64,000 nt of DNA, from positions 1,941,563 to 2,005,562 of the forward strand of contig MU004234.1 of assembly GCA_010405405.1 (NCBI GenBank), given 5' to 3'. A program made the translations under genes and the position numbers. Positions 36,301 to 46,812 of the stretch are shown one piece after another. Each line of letters opens with the position of its first letter. Within the stretch, counting starts at the first letter, position 1. The notes under the pieces are model-generated. The model was not told the origin of the DNA, did no database searches, and was given only the letters and a program-made list of their open reading frames with translations. Source of the stretch: Microthyrium microscopicum. Lineage: Eukaryota; Ascomycota; Dothideomycetes; Microthyriales; Microthyriaceae.

Positions 36301-37192
36301 ACTACCACAGTGCGCGAGAGCCAATATACAAATTGTGGCGCAGCCTCTTGGTCCGCAAAAGCTCGCTGGTGTTCTCAAGAACATATTCACAAACACACAG
36401 ACCATAATGCCACACCCCAAGGCACCTATATCGCCGCCAGCTTCGCCCAAGAAGGTTCAGTTTCTTGATCCAATCACCGAAAGCACCAATGCCCTTGGGG
36501 ACGATGCTCAACCACCCCGCCCAGGACCGGATCCTATTCCAAATGAGAAGATGGTCACAGAGGAGCATCACAGCTCAACTGCCATAGGTGAGCCTCCCAA
36601 GCGAGCATCAACAGAACCAGTCTCGAACAAGGAAGCTCCACCACAACAACCCAAGCGACCCGTCCCGATCCGTTTCAAGAGCGGCCTGCACCATGACAAT
36701 CCACCTGCCGCCCATCATGTCCTCTTAGTCGACGACAACGCCATCAACTTACAACTACTCACCATGTTCATGCGCAAGATCGCTCTGCCCCACGCCTCTG
36801 CGCGGGATGGTCTCGAAGCCTTGAATAAATACAAAGATTGTATAGCGTGTCTCGGCGACACCAACAACAATAACGGAGAAACTAACGATGAAACCAACGG
36901 AGCCACTATCGACGGAGCCAACGGGACCACACAGCAAAATGGTGCAGCCAAACCGCCATCAGCATTCACGTATGTTCTCATGGACATCTCCATGCCAGTA
37001 ATGAATGGCCTAGAGTCAACGCGGCGGATTCGCGAGTTTGAGCGCGAGCAGGGGCTGAAGAAGGCGATTATTGTGGCACTTACTGGGCTGGCGAGTGCTG
37101 ATGCGCAGCAGGATGCGTTGGATGCGGGTGTGGACTTTTATCTACCGAAGCCAGTGCGGTTTGCGGATTTGAAGAGGTTGATGGGTTTGTGA
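33312..37192 (+). CDS. Hybrid histidine kinase with N-terminal GAF domain
   Basis: Exons 33312-33349, 33402-35139 and 35189-37192 encode 1259 aa. The start is the ATG at 33312 (MGPDAVRERDLNR), which splices in frame to YYQPYKNAQ. A GAF-like sensor covers about residues 50-230 (LATLRLGVRRCIVSLID; FYAGVPIRSRSGHTIGS). A disordered linker follows. The H-box is SHETRSPLHGILG with His about 583, and exon 3 starts just before it. The ATPase domain has an N-box (NLLGNSLKYT), G1 (DTGKGM) and G2 (DGTGLGLSIV). A C-terminal receiver has VLLVDDNAIN, the phospho-acceptor in LMDISMPVMNG (Asp about 1179) and the Lys in LPKPVRF. An Asn/Thr/Gly-rich insert lies in the receiver. It should feed phosphate to Ypd1. 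The signal sensed is unknown, and no membrane helix is seen. Confidence 0.88.
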
Positions 37193-38010
37193 TGATGTTA
37201 TTAGTGTATGAATGGTTTGTAGGGACGCGGTGGCGTGTAATGAGATGATGTAGCGCATAGGTTTTATTGCATCTACATAAGTAGGTTGAAAATAGCATTT
37301 CGATCCATGTTCATACATGTATCATCAGTACAAGATAATACGGCCTGATTGCCTCAGGAATAGGGGCAAGCAATGGCTTCGTAGCAAATTCCAGGCTACG
37401 TGAAGTGAGGCGTAGAAGTAATTGGTAGGGCAGAAAAAGAGGTAATGTTTGACATCTAACGCGTCTCAAATATTAAAGTAGATAGAAGAAAGTCTTGAAG
37501 GCGATGAGGTTGAGCAAGTGTGGTCGGTGGACGGTTTCAACGGGAGCTTTTCCCGATCACGCTGACCCTGTCATTGCCATCTGCTCACTTGACCTCCAAC
37601 AACGACAACGACTACCCGCCCATCATGGGCCATTTCCTCTCGCCATATTCACTTATCACTTCTCTATCTTGATCTTCCAATTCTTCGACCGCTTTCTCTA
37701 TCTACTCCACCAATCTTCGCCAAGATAAATCCTGTTTGCCAACTACATTCGGTGGCCGACAAGCTGTCATCAAACAGCGCCAACAAAGACCCCGTGAGTG
37801 CCCGATAACCTTATTTGGCACGCCACCCGCCTTCTGACACGTTCCAGTCCCAGCACTTTATTGCGAATCGATCCGCTCCAGCATCGCCGAGAACACCAAG
37901 GCAGCCGTGCTCATTCTTTGATCCTCACACCCCTACCAATCTCCAACCTACACTTCACCAGCACGCTCCACGAAGACTGCGCATATCGAGTACACTGATC
38001 GGAAGGCAAT
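37193..38010. other. Intergenic region upstream of UBC8
   Basis: About 820 bp. The right half is rich in short C/T runs and looks like promoter and leader of UBC8. No repeat or RNA gene is seen. Confidence 0.45.
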
Positions 38011-38937
38011 ATGGCGAGCCCAAAGCGAAGAATCGAGACAGATGTAAGTCTCACTGGTTGGCCAGATTATACGTTGAATACTAGAGACTGACTTGGTGCT
38101 TTATCGATTAGGTCATGAAGTAAGGTGTTACTGAACCTTGTCATAAATGATGCTAACAGTTTATCAGGATGTTCGTCAAGTTCTACTTGTGGCCCTGTGT
38201 GTTAGCTGATCATATCTAGGCTCATGAGCGACTACGAGGTCACTCTGGTCAATGACAATAGTATGTCCCTCAGTATCGCAGTATTGAGTTTCATTAAAAT
38301 CGCTAACATTATGATAGTGTACCCTTAACCCATCTGGCTGTTTTGTCTCATACTTACAGTCCATAGGCAGGAATTCTACGTCAAGTTCAAGGGACCAACA
38401 GAGAGTACGTGTTCTCAAGTTCACAGATAACTACAGATCTAACCGGAGACAGCTCCATTCACCGGAGGCGTCTGGAAGATCCACGTCGAAATACCCGACC
38501 AGTATCCCTATCGCTCTCCTTCCATCGGATTCTTGAACAAGATTTTCCACCCAAACATTGACGAGCATAGCGGCAGTGTTTGCTTAGATGTTATCAATCA
38601 GACTTGGTCTCCCATGTATGACATGGTCAACATCTTTGAGACCTTCCTGCCACAGCTACTGCGCTATCCCAATCCTACCGATCCTCTGAATGGCGAGGCA
38701 GCAGCTTTGATGATGCGCGATGCTCAGATGTATGAGGAGAAGGTCAAAGGTACTGGCATTTCATGGCATTTTACGCGCCACTACTGACATAACGCAGAAT
38801 ACGTAAAACAGTATGCCAGCCAAGAGGCTGCTGACGAAGCTGGCGAAGAGGAAGAAGAAGATGAGATGAGCTCCGTAGGCAGCTACCAATCCGATGGCGA
38901 AGAAGACCAGGCGGCTGGCGAGATGGAGGAACTCTAG
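38011..38937 (+). CDS. UBC8: Ubiquitin-conjugating enzyme E2, Ubc8/UBE2H type
   Basis: My model has eight exons: 38011-38043, 38112-38119 (8 nt), 38168-38170 (3 nt), 38220-38260, 38318 (1 nt), 38367-38404, 38453-38749, 38798-38937, giving 186 aa. The E2 core includes [19 protein letters not shown], and the active-site Cys in [13 protein letters not shown] (Cys85, the same position as I recall for yeast Ubc8). [11 protein letters not shown] follows, then a very acidic tail with a run of Glu and Asp, typical of this subfamily. Yeast Ubc8 works with the GID/CTLH ligase in degrading gluconeogenic enzymes. The 8-nt exon is forced by the protein. The 3-nt and 1-nt exons are inferred because they restore gap-free alignment with the family and are each flanked by full-length intron-like sequences. 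Confidence 0.85.
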
Positions 38938-39532
38938 CGAGAGTGTGCCTTCTCCTACCTTGCATGGATGTTTCTGATTGACCTCGCTTTCCTGCCCGAC
39001 GAGCTTCGTTATGTGAAAATGGCTGGCATGATACTCTTCTGGTTTTTGAAGAATCTCGTTACTGCCTTGTCAAGCCGATTCTCCACCCGAATACCTATAT
39101 CTGTTCTCAGGTATTGTGTATGGACTGTGCAGGCCATTTACATCACAATTCGGTGCTAGGAGATTTACGACTCTCCTTTGTTTCATGACGGGCATTTTCC
39201 TTTGATCTTCATCTTATACCCCTATCCTATGAATGGAACCCTCTCAGCAACATATCTACTCTCACCCTGGTTGCATGGTGTCATGTAGCCGTATTGTTGG
39301 CGAAGAGATTTCTGTAGATACATATGCAATAACAACTCAATTCTTCAAACTCGACTTGCACCCTTAGTGCGCTTCCCTTGGCTTTTCCCCAACACACGTT
39401 CATGGAGCTCAGCACAATTTGGAAGGAAGTTCAATCATCATATGGACGTTTGTTGAGATACGACTCATACGCTAACTTTTATGTTCCAGATATCTGTGCC
39501 AGGGAAATTGGAATCACCATCTCAAGCTCCGA
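38938..39532. other. 3' region between convergent UBC8 and FOX2
   Basis: About 595 bp holding the two 3' ends. I see no gene or repeat. Confidence 0.45.
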
Positions 39533-42500
39533 TCAAAGCGATGCCTTCGCCCCCTGCATCAATTCCGCTGCTGCAGCAGAAATACACAACTTGCCATTCT
39601 CCTTGACCTTTGTCTGGAAGATCACTTTTCCTCCCTCCTTCCACATTTCTGTGACAATGGTCTGCCCAGGCAACACCGGACTCGCAAACCGTACCTTGAT
39701 ATTGCGATATGGCCCATACGTTTGCAATACATGCTTCGCACTAATGCCAAACGTACACAATCTACAGCATCATCAGCTCAAGGTCATCAAATATCTACTC
39801 ATCATGACAAAAACTCACCCATGTAAAATCGGGACCTCAAACCCACCAACTTTCGAAAAAGCCGGATCAATATGCAAAGGATTCCGATCCCCCATCAACC
39901 GATACAACACCGCCTGTTCCTCGCCCGTCCTCTCCTCCACCACAGAATCCGGCGCTCTCCCCGGCGGTTTATTCGCTGCCGTCGCCGCTCCACGATCAGC
40001 CACCGTTTTTGCACCCCCAAAACCGCCTGCGCCACGAACAAAGGCGACGCTTTCGCCGTAAAACACTGTGTTTCCGGTGCTGGCGTCGACGGTAGTAGAT
40101 GACCGTCTGACGAGCGCCGCATTGCCCTTGTCGACCACTTCCAGCAACTTCGTGCTCGTCTTGAGTGTCCCAGCAGTGGGCACAGGATACTGATGTACCT
40201 CAAAGTACTGTTCGCCATGCACGAGGAGGCGGGGGTTGAAGTTTGGTAGTATATCTGCCATGTTGTATGCGCTGCGTGCTTTATATGGTGGTATAACGCC
40301 AATGGTCGGCAAGACTTGAAAGTTCTCGTCATTTTCATATACGAATGGTAGCGCAGTCCGTTTGGCGCCGAGAGAGAGGTTGTAGAGGATGGAGTCGCGG
40401 TCTGTATAGGTATATTTGCCTGGTGGACCGTCGAGGGCCATGGCAGCGGCGATTTTGGCGATATATTTGCGGTTGGCGCGGTTTTCGTTGGATGGGAGGG
40501 TTTTGGCGAGAGAGGAACGCATTATGTTGGCCATGCTGTATTTTGACGAGTCGGTGCCGTTGGCTGGGTGGTCGGTTTGATTGTTGGAGAAGTTGCAGAT
40601 CTCGGAGAGGGCCTGGTTCTGGTCAGTGATGTGATACTTCTGGTGTAATTACAGGGTGAACTCACGGCCATTACGGCTTCAACTTTTGGAACTCCGTCGT
40701 CGATGGGGAAGTCGACGCCTCTTGCTCGTTCCCATCGAGTGGCAGCGAACCAAGCAACTCCCGCTTCATAGAGACCGCCGTTTGGAGTTGGACATTTGTT
40801 ACTGCAGAGTACTGCGATGAGAGGAGCGACGTATTCTGGCTTCATGGCATCGACGATTTCAGGGGCAGATACTGTAGCCGTCATTGCCGTTCCAGCGACT
40901 GGAGCGACAGCGTTGCAGAAGATGTTGTATTTGGCTCCTTCTTGGGCAATGGCTCTAGTGAATCCAATCATCCCGCATTTCTGTTCATGTTAGTATGGGG
41001 AAGCCAAAGAGAAGAAGCCGAACATTACCGCCGCAGCATAATTCGCTTGTCCAAAGTTTCCATATATCCCGCTCGTCGAAGTGATGTTGACGATCCGTCC
41101 ATACTGCTGCTTGATCATATGAGGCCAAGCAGCCTTGGTGACTTTATACGTGCCCCTCAAATGCACATTGAGGACTGGGTTCCAGAGATCGTCTGTCATG
41201 TTCTGAAAAGCCTTATCCCGGAGGATCCCTGCGTTGTTAACGATAATATCGATCCGCCCATACGCATCCAGCACTGCCTTTACCACCTCTTCCCCCTTTT
41301 CCACCGACATGACAATAGCAACAGCCTCACCGCCATCCGCCTTGATTCCAGCCGCAACATCCTCAGCGCCCTTCAGATCATTCACCACGACCTTCGCACC
41401 CAACTTCCCAAACAGCTCAGCATATGCTTTCCCCAAACCCGCACCACCGCCTGTAACAAGCACCACTCTCTCCACAAAACTCATCTTTCCCCTTGGCCGA
41501 TTCGGCTCCATCATCCACGCCATCTGCAACCTCTCCTCCACATCCCTTGGCCTTTCCGCCGTACTCACACTCTTATAGTTCCCCACCTGCTCCCACTTCT
41601 CCAGCAACGCATCCGGTCCAAATTTCTCATCCGGCCTCAACATAACCCCCGGACTCCTCTGCCATCTAATCTTACTAAAATGACCCGCAGCCGCCTCAAA
41701 CAGCGCCCCATTCTCCGCACAGGAAGTGTGAACGAGGGCACCAACGAGCGGAACGACCCAGGTCGGCGCATACATATCCAGCATTTCCGGCGGCCAAACC
41801 GTCTGCGTCATACGCGACGCTGCGGCGGGCGCGATGACGTTGGCGTGGATGTTGTATTTTGCGCCCTCTTTGGCGAGGGTTTGGGTGAAGCCTACGATGG
41901 CCAGTTTCGCCGCTATTAGCATACCACATTCGTTAGCTAACACATATCTCTCCCTCATCGCACCGGAATCGAATCTTACCTGCGTAATTACTTTGTCCAA
42001 AGTTCCCATACAATCCACTACTACTACTCGTATTCACCACCCGTCCATACTTCTGCTTTCTGAAAAACGGCCAGGCTGCGCGCGTCGTCCGATATGTGCC
42101 TGTGAGATGGACGTCGATGACAGTGTCCCAGTCGGTATCGGTCATGTTTTTGAGGGTGATGTCGCGTAGGATGCCGGCGTTGTTGATGAGGATGTCGATG
42201 CGGCCGAAGGCCTGGATAGCGGCGGCGATGATGCGTTCGCCATTGACGACGGAATCGTGGTTGGCGATGGCAATACCGCCGGCGGCGTTGATGGAGGATG
42301 TTACGATGTCGGCGGCCTAGGATACAGGTTAAGAGGATGGGGAGAAAGGGGGATTGGGGAAGGGGCTTACGCTGGAGTTGGATCCTTCGCCTGGGAGATG
42401 TTAGTTGGGGGTATTGAAGATATGTGTATGATATGTCTTATGGGATTGTGAGACTATGCCAGAAGACATAGTGATGATTATAGCATTGAATAATGTGTTG

Positions 42501-42725
42501 AAGCACATCTGATGCCCAGAATTGATTTCAAAGAATATGCCAATCAATCACCGAGAGCCAAAAAATAGCCATACACGAAATACTCTTACCTTTTACAGAA
42601 CCTCCCAAATCATTGACAACAACCTTTGCTCCCTTGGACGCAAAGAATCTAGCATATTCCCGTCCTAGACCACTCCCAGCTCCAGTAACCACAACAACTT
42701 GGCCATCATATCGTATCTCAGCCAT
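39533..42725 (-). CDS. FOX2: Peroxisomal multifunctional beta-oxidation enzyme (hydratase-dehydrogenase)
   Basis: Seven exons: 42725-42590, 42390-42371 (20 nt), 42316-41980, 41912-41029, 40980-40666, 40618-39819, 39761-39533, encoding 906 aa. Two tandem short-chain dehydrogenase domains each have the cofactor motif ([16 protein letters not shown]), NNAGILRD and the SGxYGNFGQxNYAAA active-site stretch with Tyr; they oxidise (3R)-hydroxyacyl-CoA. The C-terminal third is the MaoC/2-enoyl-CoA hydratase 2 domain with [14 protein letters not shown] and the FGISAKHVL helix. Intron 1 (199 bp) is long but has no introner-like motif. The C-terminus is -KASL, which is not a canonical PTS1 tripeptide, although the family is peroxisomal. 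The gene shows two C-rich to G-rich skew switches, roughly one per half. Confidence 0.93.
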
Positions 42726-43015
42726 GTTACTACTATCACCAATTCCAAGCTCTTATATCAATAATAGATTATAACACTTCACAATTCGGGTTTCAAGAAG
42801 TTCTTCACGCATGAAATAATTCAAGTTTGCAAGCTGCAAAGGTCGTACATCAATGAGGGGACAAACGGTCGAACCGAGGTGGTCAACCCACAGCCTTGTC
42901 AGAATTGACGAATGATATTATTTGAATATGCAGCTTGTTTAACCTCCTTGTTCCGTCGAAATATGTTCTGACCTATATATATTTGATTCTGGCGTGCCTG
43001 AAATCTCGAAAATGA

Positions 43016-44691
43016 CTACACGACCAGTACGGCCGACTTTCCTTCAACGGTCGGGGGAGTCACCCGCATCCCACGGTATCTCATCACAACAGTAACCATA
43101 GTACAACCAAGAAATAGTCCAGCCACCGCGGCAGTGACCACTATCAATAGAGCATATAAGACATTGTGAGCTGATGGAAAGGTCACATGGCTTGCAAGGA
43201 TGACTTTCAGACCAAGGCGGAATGGCCAGCTAAAATAAGCCATCAGACAAACGGGGGTGACGATGAAAGCTCCAAGAATCAGCCAGGAGCCCGGGAAAGA
43301 TGTTTTGACGACCAGAACACCAAAGATGAAGGACATCGCTGCGACGAGCAAGTAGTTGGAAGTGAGATTGGCGATGATCTGAGCTTGATATTCCAGCTTC
43401 TGGGTGTTGATTGTGAGCTGTTTTTCCATGGCAGTGCTTGACTCTGTAATCATGCCCGAAAAGTTCTGCAGCTGAAAAGCAACAAAACCAATCATATGTT
43501 GGACGGTAGGAACGTCAGCAGTGACAATGGAGTCCATCATTTGAGAGAGCTGAACAGTCTTGGTCGTGAGGTTTTCAATGGTTGCAGATTGGTGTAATTG
43601 GAGTTCGCCTTGACGGCGAAAATGGCCATTGAAATGAGCTTGGAGACGGCTGTCGTGGTGATCGAGAGCTTCCAACGCACTGTTTGATATGTTGCGTAGG
43701 TCTGCCCGAGTCTGGTGCAAGTCCTATGACGACGTTAGTGACGTTGAGCAACGATCACGGAGTACACACCTTTTGAAACTTTGAAAGCTCAGAGGAAGTT
43801 CCAGCGACGCCTTGACTGACGGCGGTCATTGCATTCTTGACGCTTTGTTGGATGTTAGTCATGAGTTGAGTGAAAGTATTCTTCGACTCTTCGGCTTGTC
43901 GTTTCCAAGTGTCCATCATCTCGTTTTTCAGCTGGTCAGTCATTTCAGCGAACTCGGTAGAGAGCTTGACTGCATTTTCCAACGCAGCAGAGGCATCTTT
44001 AGTGACAGTCGAGCTCTTCTTGAACATCTCGATGAATTGTTCTGGAATGGTTAGCAAGATTCTGCTTGAAAAACGATGACTTACCCTTCTCTGCCGCTCC
44101 ACGGCTTGCTTGACAGACAGTCATTACATTCTGGAGAGCGTTACTGTAGCTAGTCCACCATTGTGGTTGTTCGCCAAGAGAAGACAGGCAGCGCTGAAGC
44201 TGAGAGGGAGGAATTTCAGGATAGCATGCATCAGCAGTTGGTTCGAGCTCTTTCTCAGCGTGTCTGCCGAAGCGAAAGAAGGTTTGACCAGACGATCTTT
44301 TGCGACAAGCACTCTTTGACGGTACAAATGATTGACAAGCTGGAGGACCAGGATGAGTAGCGCTTGTTAGCTCGCACATGGCCAGTCGAGCAGCGTAAGT
44401 TTCGCGGACTCGACTCAGGGATTCCTCAACATGGCCGGTGTATTCCAGGGATTGACAAGAATCAATCAGTGATGTATGAGCAAAATGCTGACAAGATGGC
44501 GCTGAAGGAATGGTGGCCAGGATTTCCATGGCACGATGATGAATCACTGGATTGTGGATGGGGCTCTGCAATAGCTTGAGAGTAAGATCCTGCAAGGACA
44601 CTTTGGGTATGTCGACCAGAACATCTCCAGATGCCTGAACAACATTGACAGTCAGAGCCATGAGGCATGGAAGAAAAGTAGTGAGAAACAT
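43016..44691 (-). CDS. KAR5: Nuclear fusion (karyogamy) protein, Kar5/Tht1 type
   Basis: Exons 44691-44085, 44041-43770 and 43723-43016 encode 528 aa. An N-terminal signal peptide (MFLTTFLPCLMALTVNVVQA) leads into a Cys-rich luminal region with CEL, CQSFVPS and the family hallmark QWWTSYSNALQNVMTVCQASR (about residue 190). A long coiled coil follows (STEFAEMTDQLKNEMMDTWKRQ onward, split by introns), and the C-terminus has two or three hydrophobic segments (LLVAAMSFIFGVLVV; LILGAFIVTPVCLMAYF; ALLIVVTAAVAGLFLGC). Kar5/Tht1 proteins act in the ER/nuclear envelope lumen during fusion of haploid nuclei in mating. Presence suggests a sexual life cycle or its recent past. Confidence 0.82.
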
Positions 44692-45960
44692 GATAGCAAA
44701 ATGTCCAGTAAGTAGAAGCCTATGGGTGTAGTCACAAGAAAATCACAGCGTTTGGAAACTTGGAGGATAAGATATATGAAGTAGTATTGCAGAAGCGTGA
44801 GAGAGACCAGTATTTCGAAGCGTTGAGAAGTGGTGCGAGTGAGATTTTGATCAAGTGAAGCCAAGTTGCAAAGTTGAGAAGATCCAGCAGGCAGATAGAA
44901 CGATGAATGAAGGATGAGGATGGGACTGAATGAGCAGATGAAGTTGGATCACGACTGTCCCAATGCAGAGTGGTGTCGCTGCCATGTTGGGAAGGCACGA
45001 TAGGCTGCTCTTGCCTCTCCTGGAAGCTTAACCATCCGCTTTTCGACTTTGCTACCAATTTCGGCCGACTCCCAGCCAGTTTCCAGCAAAAACACCTGAA
45101 TGATTTCTTCGGGATCCTTTTTGGATATGGGAATCATATCAATAGATGATGGACTTGAGCGTGATTGGCCACATGTGAGGATTAAAGTGTTTAAGCTCAT
45201 GCGCTTACTCCCCAGATCTGGGTTTTGTTCTTACCTGTCTCGGCCATGTCCAAACATTCAGGAAATCATCCTGGAGCTCTCGATTCAGGAGTGACTAACA
45301 GCAACGGTAGATTGAAGCATCATGAGAGCATCAAATTTCAAGGACGCGTGTTGGTGTTGAGTCGCATTGACTTACCAACTGGTCAACAAGATAAAATGGC
45401 GCGGTCCCATCAAATGCGGTGACTACCACCTGCTGGCTTTTAGCACGACGTCTTAATGCGTACCGTAGCTTTCGCATCAAATGCAGGATTAATTAACCGC
45501 TTTTGGCAATCCCAAATTTGGGATGACCAATATCTTTCACCAATGATAAGTAGAGGATTAATTTCACGGGTGAACAAAAGTTAGCGCTAGGTAGGGTCCC
45601 CTAGGGTCCCCTAAAATTACTGAGTAGTAAGCCCAAATTTGGGATTGCCAAAAGCGGTTAATTAATCCTGCATTTGATGCGAAAGCTACGGTAGAACCGC
45701 CAATTATCCATCGAATGCGTTGGGAACAAAAATATGTTCTCGTTAAAGAGTGCGATGGGAGAAACAATAGTAGAAGGGAGCGCGCCAATGGACTTACTAA
45801 TCAATCGCGAGCTTATTTTGACCAATCGGAAACTAGCGACTCCGCGCCAAGACCTCAGCCATGGAGTATTCACGAAAAAGTTGACAGCTTCAGTGCTCCA
45901 GTCTATCATCATCACCAGCTCCGATTTAGTCAATTGAGTGCCAAACCCCGGTTCCTCAAT
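44692..45960. other. Divergent intergenic region carrying a MITE
   Basis: About 1.27 kb between KAR5 (leftward) and MRPL6 (rightward), so it holds both promoters. The 233-bp inverted-repeat element at 45,461-45,693 lies in it, about 270 bp upstream of the MRPL6 start. The frame of MRPL6 happens to be open back to 45,715. No other gene is seen. Confidence 0.5.
45461..45693. mobile_element. MITE with perfect 62-bp terminal inverted repeats
   Basis: The left arm 45,461-45,522 starts TACCGTAGCTTTCGCATC. It is the exact reverse complement of the right arm 45,632-45,693, ending GATGCGAAAGCTACGGTA. The ends are TA, which fits a TA target-site duplication as in Tc1/mariner-derived MITEs. Each arm ends internally in the palindrome CCCAAATTTGGG. 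The 109-bp centre has a direct repeat GGGTCCCCTAGGGTCCCCTA and no coding capacity. Perfect arm identity implies recent insertion or conversion. No second copy is visible in this window. Confidence 0.8.
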
Positions 45961-46777
45961 ATGGCTCCTATATCGCATACCAAGGCTTTGCAAAGAGCAT
46001 TAAACATCTCGCCCTCCACCCTCTCCGCCCCCGTCTTCCTCGTTCCTTCAATACAACGGAAACTCGCAATTCGATCCTTCAGCGCAACGACACCATGCTC
46101 CTCGAAACTCGCCAGAAAACTTGTTCCTGTCCCTCCAGAGGTGTCGCTGACCATGGTCTACCCTCCACCTAAAAAGGCGGTCCGCTCAATGACCATGCCT
46201 CAACCTGATCCACCAACACTACGAGTCGAAGGACCTCTCGGTATGCCAGATTGTCAAGCAAATAAAACCGAGATACTAATAATCACTAGGTAAACTCGAG
46301 CTGACGGTACCCACCTACATATCAATTAAACGCGTGAAAGAAGGCGGACCTATAGCCGTTTCAGTGGAAGACTCCAAGATTAAAGAACAACGCGCCATGT
46401 GTGGAACAACACGCGCCTACATTGTCAACCACATCGTCGGCGTATCGGAAGGTCACATTGCCATTCTTAGATTAGTCGGAGTTGGTTATCGTGCAACCGT
46501 TGAGACTACCGCGACTACAGTCAAACCAGAGTTTGAAGGACAGAAGTTCGTCAACCTCAAAGTCGGCTATTCACATCCCATCGAGCTGGGAATACCAAAA
46601 GGAGTCGAAGCAAGCACCCCACAGCCGACAAGAATATTGCTACAGGGAGCGGATAAACACGTGGTCAAGCAATTTGCTGCCCATATCAGAGCATGGAGAG
46701 TACCAGAACCATACAAAGGAAAGGGCATATTCGTCAATGACGAAACGATAACACTTAAGGCGAAGAAGATCAAATAG
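45961..46777 (+). CDS. MRPL6: Mitochondrial large-subunit ribosomal protein uL6m
   Basis: Exons 45961-46240 and 46290-46777 encode 255 aa. The frame is open upstream, but the ATG at 45961 (MAPISHTKALQRALN) is chosen because it begins an Arg/Ser-rich, acid-poor presequence (RKLAIRSFSATTPCSSKLARK). The mature part has the two uL6 repeats: GKLELTVPTYISI, then TTRAYIVNHIVGVSEGH and LVGVGYRATVE, followed by SHPIELGIPKGVEAS and RAWRVPEPYKGKGI, the conserved C-terminal block. It belongs to the mitochondrial ribosome. Spacing to the convergent MET22 stop is only 35 bp. Confidence 0.9.
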
Positions 46778-46812
46778 GCTTTTTACCAACTATATACCCA
46801 CAATGCATACAT

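Noticed and set aside
40942-41919. A 325-residue plus-strand open frame
   Set aside because: It is the complement of the FOX2 dehydrogenase region; the C-rich strand bias keeps the opposite frame open.
42391-42589. FOX2 intron 1 (199 bp) as another introner-like element
   Set aside because: It lacks the TCGATGGCT and GTTCGAGTGC blocks and the hairpin arms shared by the three candidate introns.
45715-45960. Upstream in-frame extension of MRPL6
   Set aside because: The mitochondrial presequence begins cleanly at 45961, and the upstream codons look like leader; the MITE also lies just upstream.
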